From positions 83,525,907 to 83,589,906 of the forward strand of contig NC_060249.1 in the NCBI RefSeq assembly GCF_921293095.1: a stretch of 64,000 nucleotides of DNA, in the 5' to 3' direction. The notes under the pieces are model-generated. The model did no database searches, had not been told where the DNA came from, and saw only the letters and a list, made by a program, of their open reading frames with translations. A program made the position numbers and the translations under genes. Every line of letters begins with the position of its first letter. The first letter of the stretch is position 1. Positions 48,602 through 60,690 of this stretch are shown here, piece by piece. This DNA is from Ischnura elegans. Taxonomy: Eukaryota; Arthropoda; Insecta; Odonata; Coenagrionidae.

Positions 48602-48757
48602 CATTCAGGTGAAATCATTGAGGCTTAACTGGTCAATGATATTGTTCAACACCTTCAGCAGCCCCAACAACCGAACGTTTGTCAAATCTCTCGTATGCTT
48701 GCCGTATTTTCGTGAGGAATAACATGCGATATTAGGTTTATATTCGAATAGGGTCTC
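48602..48757 (+). repeat. Dispersed direct repeat, unit 2
   Basis: Second copy of the 48272-48436 unit, 330 bp downstream and in the same orientation. Origin (duplication or a repeat family) unknown. Confidence 0.6.
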
Positions 48758-48939
48758 ATTAGTGAGACGGAACTCACCTATTGGCACACAACAGTCCGTC
48801 CCTTCTCCCTTTTTAAGGTACTGCTCACTTCTCAGTCGGGAAACGGAGCGGAAAAATTCCACTTCGACCTGGTATCCGAATATCCTCCCGTACAGCCCTT
48901 AGTAATCGGCCACTGAAAGAACACACGGGTTGGTAACAC

Positions 48940-49400
48940 CGGCTCACAGAGCTAAAACACGCGGGCTGCCTCCTCTTGATGATCTTCGGTAACCGTTTTC
49001 GTCGAGAGGGTATCTTTTTTTGGGCAGTTCCTCAAGGGATAGGCGAGCTGTTCGCCGAGGATCGGCAAAGACTGATCTCGTGAGGACCTTACCAGAGCGT
49101 CTGGAGGTGCCGGGAACAGCCACCAGTGGAAAGCGATCAGAGGGAAGGGGGCTGTAGGAGGAGGGGGGCTTAAGGGGTCTTGGAGGGGAGGCAGTAGGAT
49201 GGGGTGAAGGGTTTCTAGAAGAAGTTGAGCATCGGGAGGTTTTCAGTGAAAGTTTTCGACCTCCACACCCCCAGTCTACCTTCCCCTTACCTGACGCACC
49301 CCTCCACTTTGAAAGACCTTCCACTCCCTTTCACTGGGTTACCGCTCTTGAGCAGTCTCCGCGCTGCCTTACCGGCTGCTTTCTATTGAGAAATATCGGC
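48940..49400. promoter_or_regulatory. CpG-rich stretch, possible promoter region
   Basis: GC-rich, CpG-containing sequence in AT-rich surroundings. The 126-codon ORF on its minus strand is Pro/Ser/Arg low-complexity, as expected from base composition. It could be a promoter or 5' exon of a minus-strand transcript such as gene B, but no splice link was established. Confidence 0.25.
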
Positions 49401-49449
49401 GCCGAAGGTCGGAAAACGACTGATAATTCGAGGAACATGATATCTGAGC

Positions 49450-50690
49450 AGAACTTTGTGAAAAAAAATGTTCATGACATCTACAAAGCCCGATTCCGTT
49501 ACAAAGGACTGGTTATTACTTGTCGCCATTGAACGCCAGATTTAAGTTCGCTCGTCGGATGTTGAGATTTTCTGGACCGGCTTCTTGGTTCGCTGACAGG
49601 AAAATCGACGGAAGGAAATCGTACTCACTACTGTTTGCTTGAGATTTCTCGAAAGGATTTAATCGGAGAGAGTAAACAACTGAATTCACTATCCAGTGTC
49701 AACAGAAAGAAAGTTGAGATCTATTTCTGAAAATTTCATTAATAATGTCCGTATTGTGAGACATTGCTTTGTATTTTTTACCTTAATGTTTAGAGTCCAT
49801 ATAGAACCACATATATATGGTTCGGGTTACATACGATTAGCAAAATTTTAGCGAAATATATAGGTTATTATTCCTCTCTTCTTCATTCTGCTTTATTTAA
49901 TCCAATTCCGCCCAGAAAACTTTTGGTTTGCGGTTTTGCAAATATTTTGATCCTATGATCACCTAAAGAACTACTGCAAAGTATTTAGGTGATACACTTC
50001 ACCGTTTTCGAAAGAAGACCCGTAGCCATATGGCTACGTTTGGCGGTTATGGTGTCAAAATCCTACCGGAACCTACGATCGATTTCGGCGCTTATGTTCG
50101 AGGAAAAAAATAATTCATTCAAATCGTTTTGGAAGTGGAGGTAATGAAAATCTTGATAGGCATAAAAAGTATAATTTTTTTCATATCACAAAATATAAAA
50201 TTAAAAATACATAAATAAATACCTTGAAATGTCAAAGCAAGTTTCGGATTGAGCATTACTTTTTTAGTGATATTTAATACTTTTCGCTAGTTTTAGAGTA
50301 CAAATATCGAACGTGATGTGTAAAAAAATGCAACTTGAAGTTTATAAACCTGATATCTTCTCCTATTACAGTTTTTACCAGATTTCTTTCCCCCATCATT
50401 TTTCTTTCCCCCTAACTGTTTCGGAGGCGTTGAGGAAAATTCCTCGACAGCCAAACAGAATCTCAGGGGTTCGGGTCCTGCCCGTATAAGTACCCTTTAA
50501 CAAAGCCGTGAGTGTTGTACGCATTTTAGTTGATAACCCACAATCAAAAGGTTTTTATATGCAGTTATTGAGCCACTTGAAAATAAATAAATAAATTTCC
50601 GAGATAATGAGTCTGTTTTGGGGATGAATTATTTACATTGATTTGACTACATTATAACCAAGTGTTTGAAAACTATCTGTTTGGAGAATT
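49450..50690. other. AT-rich stretch with no supported gene
   Basis: Contains an aaataaataaataaat microsatellite near 50583 and nothing else I can support. Confidence 0.4.
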
Positions 50691-50696
50691 GCTTTG

Positions 50697-50752
50697 AAAG
50701 CTGCGTCAAACCAATCTTCGTATTGCTGGCTTTTGATTATGATGACATTACT
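50697..50752 (+). mobile_element. LINE 3' tail fragment
   Basis: AGCTGCGTCAAACCAATCTT matches the last codons and 3' end of the TGATGATG-tailed LINE family, followed by ttatgatgacatta. Confidence 0.55.
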
Positions 50753-51830
50753 TAGTTTTTGAGCTCCTAAAGGCTATCACTCGATCACATTCTTATTTGT
50801 TGGCTTAGTTTGTATCAATCGCTTTATGACATCAAAACTAGCTCATATTCTTTTTTCTTTATTGTTAGTGTATTCTCTCAGGCACTCTGCGGCATGCTGC
50901 GGTACAGGGAAAAGGATTAGAGGACACACATGAAGGTGTTCCTGCTTAAAAAAATATTTCTCCTTTCCTGCTTAAAAAAAAGTGGCAAGTGCGGAAGAAC
51001 TGGACGAACACGTTGTCGTTCAATCGCACTAAGGGATCGTGCTTGGAGGGAAGATTTTTACAGCAACTACATTCCGTACAGCATTTTACGATGCGAAATA
51101 TACGCTCGCCGTAAGTCAAGGAGTTCAGCTTGACCTAAGGTCGTTGACGGCTGTGGAACTAGGTTTTAACTCCTTGGAGAGAACCTGTCTGGAACGGTCT
51201 AGGATGGTTTCAGAGATTTCTAGAGATCGGAAGTCATGGTTGGGTGCCTCCATCCTTGCAAGGCATGCTGACCCCGGCTTCCTCTATGACTTAGGTTATT
51301 TTTGATTCCGCTTGCTATGTGGGCTGCTTGATGGTCGTAAAAAAAGTGTACTTGGCGTGTTGCTAGCTTGTTCTTTTCCTTACCTAGCTAATCCGTGTTA
51401 AAGGTAAATGCAGGAGCTAATATATTACTCGAAACAAATGCTCAAACCTCTTTGGGTAATAAAATCCTCTTAACATTGAATTTCAGTTTGATGTCATTTT
51501 TTCATAAGGCGTACATGAATCTTCCTAATGCCTTTCGATCTACTTTCCATCAGTGTACGCGAGGTTAGCGTTGAAGGATCTCGTATTGGACACATAGCAG
51601 AAAAAGAATGAATGAATATGGGAATGTAGTAGGACTTTTCCAATACTTCTGCTTGAGTCTCTTTTCGCATCATTTTTTCCCACTTTCTTTGTGACACGCA
51701 AACTGGAATTGCTCATTTGAAATTAAATTTATTATTACATTTTTAGGATGTCACACTGCATTTTGTTTATGAAACGCTTGAGTAGTATTTGATTCGCGGA
51801 TAAACGGGCCTCCTTGAAAAACCTTTACTC

Positions 51831-51962
51831 TGATGATTGGTTTCCGGGTTGATTCCGCGTCGACTTATTTTTGGTGGACGACAGTTTCGGGTGCGTTCCA
51901 GCTCCCGTCTTCGTTTGGACCCGAATAAGTCGACGCGAAATTAACCCGGAAACCAATCATCA
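51831..51962. repeat. Long hairpin with GTTTCGGGTGC loop
   Basis: Arms of about 40 bases (tgatgattggtttccgggtt... / ...aacccggaaaccaatcatca) surround a 50-base loop containing acagtttcgggtgcgttcca. The stem has few mismatches, so the element is probably young. Confidence 0.75.
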
Positions 51963-53540
51963 ATTTAATCACCGCGGAAGCCTCCGTAATAAATCTACAC
52001 TCTTTTGATTACGTTCAATTCACTTTTTCAAATAACACTCAGAATGCAATTAATAGGTATATAATATTGTAGGCTGGTATGAATTGATAAAACAATGAGT
52101 ATTTACTATCATTATTTGATTTCAATCTTTTTGATAACTTATTATCCCATGTGAATTACAACAGTATCATCGGTTTAGAACCAGAGAAGTCTAGGATACC
52201 AGAGAAAATAAAAAAAATAATCGTGAAAATATTATTTGTTATGAATTCGAATATTACTATTATTAATTATTCATTCTATAAGTATTCGATATTTGAACAT
52301 CGTATCCCAAATAATACTCTCTCGTGATTGTTCAATAACTATTAAAATCATTTATCTGTTGTGTTTTAATTCAATTTGGTTTAATATTTGTGGTAACCGT
52401 CAATATATCACATAATTATTTATCTCCTGTAAAGGTGACATATTATTTAACTGCCTTTTAAAGTCTGGAAACAGTCTAGAAGAGTAAGGAATATCATCGT
52501 GATATGTGAGTGGTCACTCTGTATTAATTAAAAATTATTTACGAGACGTTATTTAGCATTGCTCTTGTATGGAGAACCTTGCAGAGTTTTATACTAGAAA
52601 CGAAGTCTGTATCATTTATATAAAGACTACAAAATGCAAACTTCACGTCCTCGAAAATTGTTTTTCCGTTCTATAACTTCTGGATATTGTATTTGAAAAT
52701 CCGAATTTTTACACAGGGGCTTATGTACTACCTGTCTAACCATAGCAAAAATGTTGATTACTACCAGCATAGAATCATCATTTTTACAAAATATAGTACT
52801 GTCTTCACTATATCGTAGGGATTATTAGATAAAAATAAAATGTGGACACGCCACTGTAGTAAGTTGTGAGTTATTATGAAATTAATTCTGTTATTACAAA
52901 ACAGTTGGAAAAATATCATAAAAATACAAGGTTTGAATTATCCACTTACTATGTACCCTAATTCTGGTATTAAACTTCGTTGGATGTCGTAAATAACATA
53001 CGCGAAAGGTATTTTTATTGTACATTTTTCAGTAGCTAACGTGCCCCCTCATGTTGTTAAGACTATCGTGACTTTGAATGTTTGTCCCGCTATTAAATTC
53101 TTGTTGATTTTTTACACCGAAAGCAGTATCGACTACTGGTGCTCGTTCCTCGCCTCATTTAAGCTCAGTCTCTCACTACGGAAGGCTTCCTGAAGTGGCC
53201 CTTTGAGGCTTAGTTTCAGTCGCGCCATGGAATGCTTCCTCTCGCCCAGCCACTTAGGTCTGCCCCCATGGAATGCAGAGTGAGCCACGAAGGGCGACGT
53301 GCGCAACGAAGGCGAGGCACATGTCTTCTCATCGGCCCCTGGAATTGCTCCTTGTCAGCCTTCGACCGCTTCGACTGTACATATTGGAACAACTTAGGAA
53401 CTCTCCTATTTCCTAGTAATTAAATTAATTTAACCTCGATTATTCTGGTACTCTTCATCGGTACTGAGCATGGAAATCTCAGGGTTAGTTTAGATTAAAT
53501 AAAATTCGATCCTGGGACGACTAAACTGTGGGTTCCATTG
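51963..53540. other. AT-rich stretch with no supported gene
   Basis: A moderately CpG-rich patch at 53150-53400 holds a 63-codon ORF without resemblance to known proteins. No other feature. Confidence 0.4.
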
Positions 53541-53544
53541 AGAG

Positions 53545-53699
53545 CAGTGGCGGATCCAGAATTGAGACAAGGGGGGAGGCTAAGTGGGAGTTATCCTCTC
53601 AGCAGTAGTAGGGGTCCGAAAAAATTACCATTTTATCTAGTGTAAATTGGATACACAAGGGGAGGGCTTAAGCCCCCTTAGTTCCACCCCCATAGATCC
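53545..53699. mobile_element. MITE family M3, partial copy
   Basis: Left end CAGTGGCGGATCCAGAATTG; interior ccattttatctagtgtaaat shared with 22071-22199. The right end is decayed (ccccatagatcc). Confidence 0.55.
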
Positions 53700-54542
53700 A
53701 ATACCGATTTAGAGGTATGTTCCTTGTAAGATCATACTTGCAGCGATATGTATAATTAATATTTCTACATATCTTGAAATATTGTGTAGTCCACTTAATA
53801 GGTCAGCTGCAATTAGACTAAAAGTGTAACCGTAAGATTGTGTAAAGTAATCACATGGTTCTTCCCAGTATAATGATCAATTAAATGACCTACGTTTCAA
53901 TGCATAATGTGGAGGTAGTTAGAGAAAATATCTCATATAAATTGCAATAGGTAAATATTTTATTTAGGAGAACATTGTGTTTTCTTACATTATCGACTGC
54001 TTATTAGTAAGCTGGAAACTGCAACATGTATTGACCGTTTCTTAAAGAAATGCATTGTTGTGATATGCGAGTAGCTCAGTAAATATATGAATTATGCTCT
54101 TTACTATGTACTGAATGGAATTCATTAGTCCTCCATGAGGCTTGATGGTATTTCTGAATTTGGTGAACCGTGCCGTATTTCCGTGCGCAGCTTAACTTTT
54201 CCGAAAGAATATTCCTCCTTAGAACGTCACTCTGTCGGGTAGCGTTTGTTATTTTCTTTAAGAGGGTCTCTTTGAGAGGAATTTTATCACATTTACGTCA
54301 GAATAGCAGTGTTTGTTTTTGTGAGAAGGACGAAAATGATTGACAGGGTGGGTAATTGTTTCTGGCTCCGACTCGGGAGTGTTTTCGGGAAGTTTGGAGG
54401 CCACCGAAGAGATTTAGAGATGGGCTCACACTAATGGCTGCGAAGGTCGAGAAAGAAGGAGGGTCAGTATCAGTGGGCACCCTGAGGCAAGGTTCGTAGA
54501 GCGAATGGAGTTGCGACCGACTTCTGAGATCGTGGGTCACAT

Positions 54543-56396
54543 CCAGTGTCGGTAATTATTCGAGTAAAAGTCATTGGATAACTTGTAACGATTACTTTTA
54601 CGGTAATTTTTTCTTGTAACTATTACTTTTTACGAAATGTAATTTTTTAAGTGAAAAATTCTTTAGCGGCGTTAAGCACTTTTGTGGGATGGGGAAAAAA
54701 GCATAGAATTCGCGTAAGCGTCACCGACCCGACACCGCGAGCATAGGCGGAAGATTCAAACGCAACAAAACATCAAAAGAGATCATCAACTCATCGAGAA
54801 GATTTATCTATTGAATTGAAAAGATTACGTGACAATCCTTTGCAAACCATCACCAAAACTCTCCTTGATTTAATTTCTAAGAATAATACACTGTCTATTT
54901 TTACATTCAATTGTCAAAGTTTACATATGCATGTTCAGGATCTAGCAATTGACGCTCTTGTTAAGAAGATGAATGCGTTAATTTTATCAAAAACTCATAT
55001 GGGTAGCGATGAAATAATTGATATCCCAAATTTCAACTTTGTTGCAAGTTTCAAAAGAAATAATCGACCAGCAGGAGGAGTAGCTATTTATCAAAATGTG
55101 GACGCACTTTATTATTGCACAAATTACATGGATGTGCTTGCGAAATACGCCAGCATGTTCAACACTACTACTTCTGATATCGGCGATATGTGTATATGTC
55201 GTTGCCACTCTGGTGATAGTCAGTTCATAATTATGGGTGCCGTTTACATTTCTCCGGATAATTCATTACGTGCTATACGAGACTTTTTGTATGAAAATTT
55301 ATTTATATATTCTCATGACGCATCTGCATTGCTTAAAAAAAATTGGAAAAATATTTGATGATTTGCCAATGATTTTGAGTGGAGATTTCAACATAAACTT
55401 TGCAGACGATAAAAATATATCATTAATTGAATTTTTAAATAATGAATTTGGTTTAAAAATGTCAAATGATCGCAATCTCAGTGCTACGAAATATAAAACT
55501 ACAATAGAAGGTCTTTACAAGACATTTAATAGATTTGAATCAAAATTGTTCATTTCCTATTTTAGCTACCATAAACCTATTGTATCAGTTTTACAAATTG
55601 ATGATGATGGTGCTGGTCGTCAAGATGGTGAAAGTGTTGTTCAAACTGTGCATGAAAGTTAACTTTTCAGAAGTATAAAATGTTTTATGCAAACTAGTTT
55701 TAAAAATATTGTAAAATAGTGCAATAAAAGCATATTACATTGTAACATAAATGATAGATGTAAAAATTTTGTACGGTAAAGAAATAAAAGCATATTATAT
55801 TTTAATATATAAATGATGTTACTCTCTATTCATACACATCGTATTTTTAATATTTATTTAATAATAAACAGTTTGCTGAAAAAAATAATTTAAATTTTTG
55901 TTGAAAAATGAGTATTACTGGAAAAATTAGTTCTTTAATAATATTAAATCTATATAAAAATAAATGGATAATAATGATTTCAGTTTTCACTTCTTTCGGC
56001 CAGTCCCACGACTGCCCCGTTTTTTATTTGTAACTTACTCCTTACGGTAAAAGAGGAACCGTTACTTTCGTTGTAATCGTTACTTGCTGGTAATCGACGT
56101 TCACTTCACTCTCTCTGGCGTAATTTGCTTGTTTACGTTCAGCCACCCTTATGCTGTAGTTTTCTTATTATGATGGGCACAAAATATGACACCTCTTGTG
56201 TTGTGCAGCGGTTATAATTGTATGTATCGCTAGTGGAATTGCAACTTTAGCAAGTTTAATGACTTAATTATTCCACATTTTTAGTGCACTATTCGACAGT
56301 TGCCTGGTGGTTTCTAGAGTGGACAATCTTACATGGAGTAATAGTAATTGTAACTTTAATTTTACTGATTACTTTTAAAATCAGTAATTTGCGCCA
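54543..56396. mobile_element. hAT-type ended unit carrying an endonuclease ORF relic
   Basis: Left end CAGTGTCGGTAATTATTCGA, with repeated gtaac/attactttt motifs typical of hAT termini. The right side near 56330-56396 reads inversely ggcgcaaattactgatttta with the same motifs. An 8-bp duplication was not found. The interior holds the broken endonuclease ORF and two tandem aataaaagcatatta units (about 55722 and 55783). Confidence 0.4.
54816..55662 (+). pseudogene. Broken endonuclease/exonuclease/phosphatase-type domain of a Helitron-like or LINE element
   Basis: Two overlapping frames together cover an EEP (APE-like) endonuclease, broken by a frameshift in an eight-A run at 55335-55342. The first frame has FTFNCQSLHMHVQDLAID, a GGVAIYQN block and GAVYISPDNS; the second has LSGDFNINFADDKN, NDRNLSATKYKTTIEG and SYFSYHKPIVSVL. 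These match the layout of endonuclease domains attached to Helitron2/Helentron-type elements and LINEs. The usual SETW motif, whose Glu binds metal, reads SKTH here, so catalysis is probably lost as well as the frame. There is no helicase or RT nearby. A domesticated role is unlikely with a frameshift. Confidence 0.65.
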
Positions 56397-56399
56397 TAT

Positions 56400-58010
56400 C
56401 AATGATTGATGAGATTTACGTTAGGGTGCCTCGTTTTGCTAATTTTCTTTAGGAGCAAATCGTAATAACCGGCAAAATTTGCGTATCCGGATGGATATTA
56501 AAAATTTGATTTTTATTCCAAATCGGTTAACATATTCTGTCGATCTACGAATTGGGCTTTCCATATTTTTTACCAATCATTATTTGTGGCTCCTTAAATG
56601 TAAAAGCCTGTTGTATTTTTAAACTTATTTAATCCATTCCCCCATATGTTGTATGAATATTGTTTCCAGAGAGCGTGAATCTTCTGTAAGAAGCAAAGGA
56701 CAAAGTTTATACACTACTACATAGCTTTATTTTTTAGACAAACTTCTACAAATAGTACTCGTTTACAATTTTCGATAATGTAAAAAAGATTGGTATTCTC
56801 CTGAGGCATTAATTTGAGTGCCCCTGAAGAGAACCTTCTGCCTTGCAATCGTACATATTTAATAAAACTAAGGTCAATTTTGTTACCAATCGCTTGTTTA
56901 ATTTGAAGGAAATTCGGATTGTGTCGCTTCCTTCCCACTGATTCGGCAAAGAATTTCAGCGGTAGTGAATGCAATTGGGTGGTTCAGAGATCCGATTTAT
57001 AAATTTCAAAGAGGTTTTGTAATAGGTCGATTCTTGCTTTAATCATGATATGGATATGATATGGAGCAATGCATCATTTTACAGCAATGGCGGAGTGATG
57101 TGGCTTTCTGAAGAACACTGAAATTTTGAGCAATGTTTTAACATTTTTTCGTGGTTGCATCATCGAGATTGAAACATTTTTCCGATGCTATCCTAATCTG
57201 GGCTCCACTTATCCCAATCGCAGATCACTTCCAAATTAATCTGGTCACCTGGCAACTGGGTCAACAATGCTTCCCCGTGTTGGTAAAGACCTCTTTGTTA
57301 TGAAATATTTTTTTAACGAAAAGAACTAAATGATTGGGTGATGCCGTTACAGTTCATTATTATGAGAAAATATGTCTTGAGTAATAGAGATGTCGTAATG
57401 ATAAAGTTTTAAGCGTGATCAAGGAATGATACAAAAGCATATCAACAAATTAAATACTATGTATCAACAGGAAGATAATTTGAACTTTCCTCATAGCGTT
57501 GAAAAATATTTATCATTTGGAACTAATTGGCCTTGTTTTTTATTTCGTTTTGGAATTGTAACAAGTTTTTAAATACCTAATCGACTACCGTCCGCTATTT
57601 GTTGAGATTTTTTTCGATTTCTTTCTCCGTACTTGACGATTATAGAAGAAAAAAATCATTTTAAGTGTTTAAGATATTGATCCTGAATGTGGATATTTTT
57701 GGCAGCAAAGTCTGGCTGTAAAATGACCTTGTTACACATGCCATTGTTAAAATCTAAGAAAACATGACGCTATTAAAATCAAAGAAAGGATGGTTACGCG
57801 ATTTTCTCAAAGTATTTTGCTTATTTCCCTGCAAGGAGGCAAGTTAAAAAATAACACATAAGTTCATCACCTTGCAAAAACATATCAAAAATTATATTTA
57901 TTTTTACTAACAAGAAAAATATCAATGTTTCCCCATGTTCAAATAACAAAACTTATGCCTTTATAACGTGGAAATGTTGATAGATAATAGGAAGATATGT
58001 GGCTGATGTA
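56400..58010. other. AT-rich stretch with no supported gene
   Basis: Only short ORFs, for example minus-strand 56974-56717, without recognisable domains. Confidence 0.4.
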
Positions 58011-58019
58011 CACCCTATC

Positions 58020-58450
58020 CCTGTTGGTCTATAAGAGCGACTCAGGTAAGGCGACTGGATTGCGTGCAGGAAATGCATGGCTAAACGCCGGAACTCGGAA
58101 GGAGATGACCGTCATAGACGACCGTGCCGAAAAAGGAGGATTGCGGTGCGCAAGGAGAGCGGGCGGAGAATGCTGGGAATGAGTAGAAAGGGAGACGAAG
58201 ACTTTCACTCGGAAGATTCCGGTGGGGAGTGCAAGTGATACCGCTCGCATGCGTGCCAGCGAATTTTCGATCGTCGCCGTCTTGTTTTGGGAGGAAGAGG
58301 TTTCGTGGCGCGAGAGAGGACTCGTGCGCCAGTACACGTATCGTGTCGTAAAAGTTGGCGACTGCAGGAAGCTCACGCCCTCGAGTGGTTTCGTAACGCC
58401 TCGGTCCTCGTAACGGACGATGTCGAATTAGCTCCGTCCCCATGCTAAAA
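58020..58450. promoter_or_regulatory. CpG-rich stretch, possible promoter
   Basis: High GC and CpG in AT-rich surroundings. Overlapping ORFs on both strands here (up to 205 codons on the minus strand) follow from stop-codon scarcity in GC-rich DNA and show no domain. It could be a promoter of a gene outside or of an undetected transcript. Confidence 0.25.
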
Positions 58451-59037
58451 GTATTCCATAACAGCTTATGCCGCACGCGTCTCCTTATGCAGGGTGGAGT
58501 AAAAATATGTGTCACGAAGTTTAAACCCTGGATAGCTGATGCCATCGAATGAGGGGCCAAGGATACATCCCTTTGAAGGATACAACACACCGGGTCATGG
58601 ACCCAGTAATTCAACTGATACGCCCGATCACCCGGGGAGAGGAATGGATGGGAAGGAAGAAGCTGATAGGATAGCTTATACATGCCAGTAGGAACCAAAA
58701 TTACCCGTGTTGTTTCGGTAGAAAACGCACCATTTATGAGCTACATTAATTGTGAGCGATGCGGTCCGATTGGATGCGAGTTTGCTGTGTTGCTCTCGGT
58801 AACTCCTGACTTTGAATGCTTTGCCTGCGGGAGATCACGTTGTATCCGAGGCTTTCAGCAACCGGACCAACTCGCGGCCAATCGGAGCAATTGGCTCAAA
58901 GTTTCTGTAGTTTCTAAATGGTTCGTTTTCGACCTAAACATCATCAGACCTTGGTTCCTAGAACTCGAATGCTTCTTAACTAATTTTACAAAATGGTGAG
59001 GCATTTTGGGAATAATTGAAGAGTCTATCATCCCTGC

Positions 59038-59317
59038 AAGGGGCGCAGCTAGGAATTAAGGTTAGGGGGAGTTTTAGGAGTAACTAATGCAGGGGGTATG
59101 GAATACGGAAGGTGCGGGTGCCCTCCCCAGAAAATTTTTGAGACAAATGGTTCAAAATGTTGAGTTTTGCGGCTTTGTGGAGGATATTTTATTAATCCTT
59201 ACACTATTCCATGAGTGATATTTATCCAATTAAGTAAAATGGATTAAACTTTAAAATTTCTATGAGGTCTGGGGGGGGGGGGGTTATCCCCCAAGCCCCT
59301 CCCTCGCTGAGACACTG
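59038..59317 (+). mobile_element. MITE family M1, copy 4
   Basis: Starts AAGGGGCGCAGCTAGGAATT (first base of the usual CAGGGG altered) and ends CCTCGCTGAGACACTG. 8-bp duplication ATCCCTGC on both sides. Body shares tattttattaatccttaca with copy 1. Confidence 0.85.
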
Positions 59318-59861
59318 ATCCCTGCTACTGGGCGCCAGCTATAGTCAACTAAACTTTTGTTCCATTATAGTAATGGATTCTTCCGATGGGTAAGAGTTTC
59401 AAGTTTTGATTTTACTGAGGAAAGAGAGTGGATTTGATGTTCTTCGGTTTCGAAGCATCCTCACGGGTAGAATATTCGAAGTATTTCACGACTTTTTTTA
59501 TGCTCAGTTGATTCTGGATGGTGTTATGAAACAAGTGTCTACAGCGTCCTTAGGTTGAAGTGGCGCGGTGACTTCAACGTTCGTTTAGTCCGTTGGGTCA
59601 ACATGTTTTTTCATGTATGTTTAGGTATACCCTTCATGCGATGGCTGTCCAGTGCCCAGTCGTCGAGGATGTCTGTCTGTCCGTGGCCCGCCAGAATATT
59701 TTATTCCGGGTCTTGTGTAGTTCATAGGAATCTGAGAAGTTGAAGGTTTTCATGGGTATTTTTTAATTTCTATTGTCTCGCGTATTATTCAAGATAGTAT
59801 ACTGGCACCATTGCAATCCATTTTACGCCCATATTCAGTGAAGATAAGCTTTGCTGCCGCC

Positions 59862-60111
59862 CAGTGGCGGATACAGAAAAAACTCAAGGGGGGGGGGGCG
59901 CAACATATCTTGAGTTTACTTTTATCGTAATAAAAGATGATCAAGTCACAGGCAAAGTATATGAAAATTTTATTTAAAGTGATTATAAACATGTAAAAGA
60001 CAATGCTATCTTATGATATAAAAAAGTTACAATTGTGGTTTTGCAATGTTCGGTAATACAGGTGGACCCGCAAGGGGGGGGGGGGCGCGCCCCCATCTGT
60101 ATCCGCCACTG
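59862..60111. mobile_element. MITE family M3-like, complete copy with 8-bp duplication
   Basis: TIRs CAGTGGCGGATACAG and CTGTATCCGCCACTG are perfect inverted repeats; CTGCCGCC flanks both sides. Inner poly-G/poly-C runs lie next to both ends. 250 bp, non-coding. The best-preserved element of this type here. Confidence 0.88.
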
Positions 60112-60690
60112 CTGCCGCCGGCGGTACCAGTTTCTCAAAGCTTTAACTAGCTATATGGCCTGTGTGATGATAAGAATTAGATATCCATTGAAAAGACTTC
60201 GTGTAATTCATGGAATGAATTTCTCTATCATAGCGTAGGTAATATGTATATAGTGAAGGAAGAGTAGGAGGAAATTGTTTAGGGCTGATAGAGAAGGAAT
60301 AAAGGGAGGTGAGGATCAGAGAAGAAAATGGACTGACTCAGGAACAAAGAAATGGAGGGCTGCAGTGTACTTAGTATTGCGGTGATTTGAAAGGCCATGA
60401 TGTAAGGCCATGTATGAATACTCTATTATACTATATTTATATTATAAAAAGAAAATAATGAAGTTATTTATGCGCAAATGGGCTTTGCGGGTTGGCCTAG
60501 TCGTTACTAGTTCCAGTAGAGCAAGGCGGCTCGAAACAAAATAATGGCTTTGCGCCTTAAAGTTCTAGTTGTTCTACAACTTTTATTTGCCTGCTATTTT
60601 TATGCCATCTAATTTACTTCCCATTATGATGTCGACATGTTATCCAGAAGCTGATGACTTAGAATTGAGGACCCTAGAAGCTAAGGGTTA
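60112..60690. other. Stretch with weak LINE-like and tRNA-like traces
   Basis: 60250-60420 has a purine-rich segment that in one frame reads KWTDSGTKKWRAAVY, loosely like a LINE C-terminus. 60485-60530 starts like the family 1 SINE head (gcgggttggcctag). Both are below what I would call. Confidence 0.25.

Noticed and set aside
48944-49324. 126-codon minus-strand ORF
   Set aside because: Pro/Ser/Arg low-complexity translation of GC-rich sequence; kept only as a possible promoter region.
58081-58698. 205-codon minus-strand ORF, the longest in the window
   Set aside because: It lies mostly in CpG-rich DNA where stops are rare, overlaps other long frames on both strands, and shows no domain, signal peptide or splice support.
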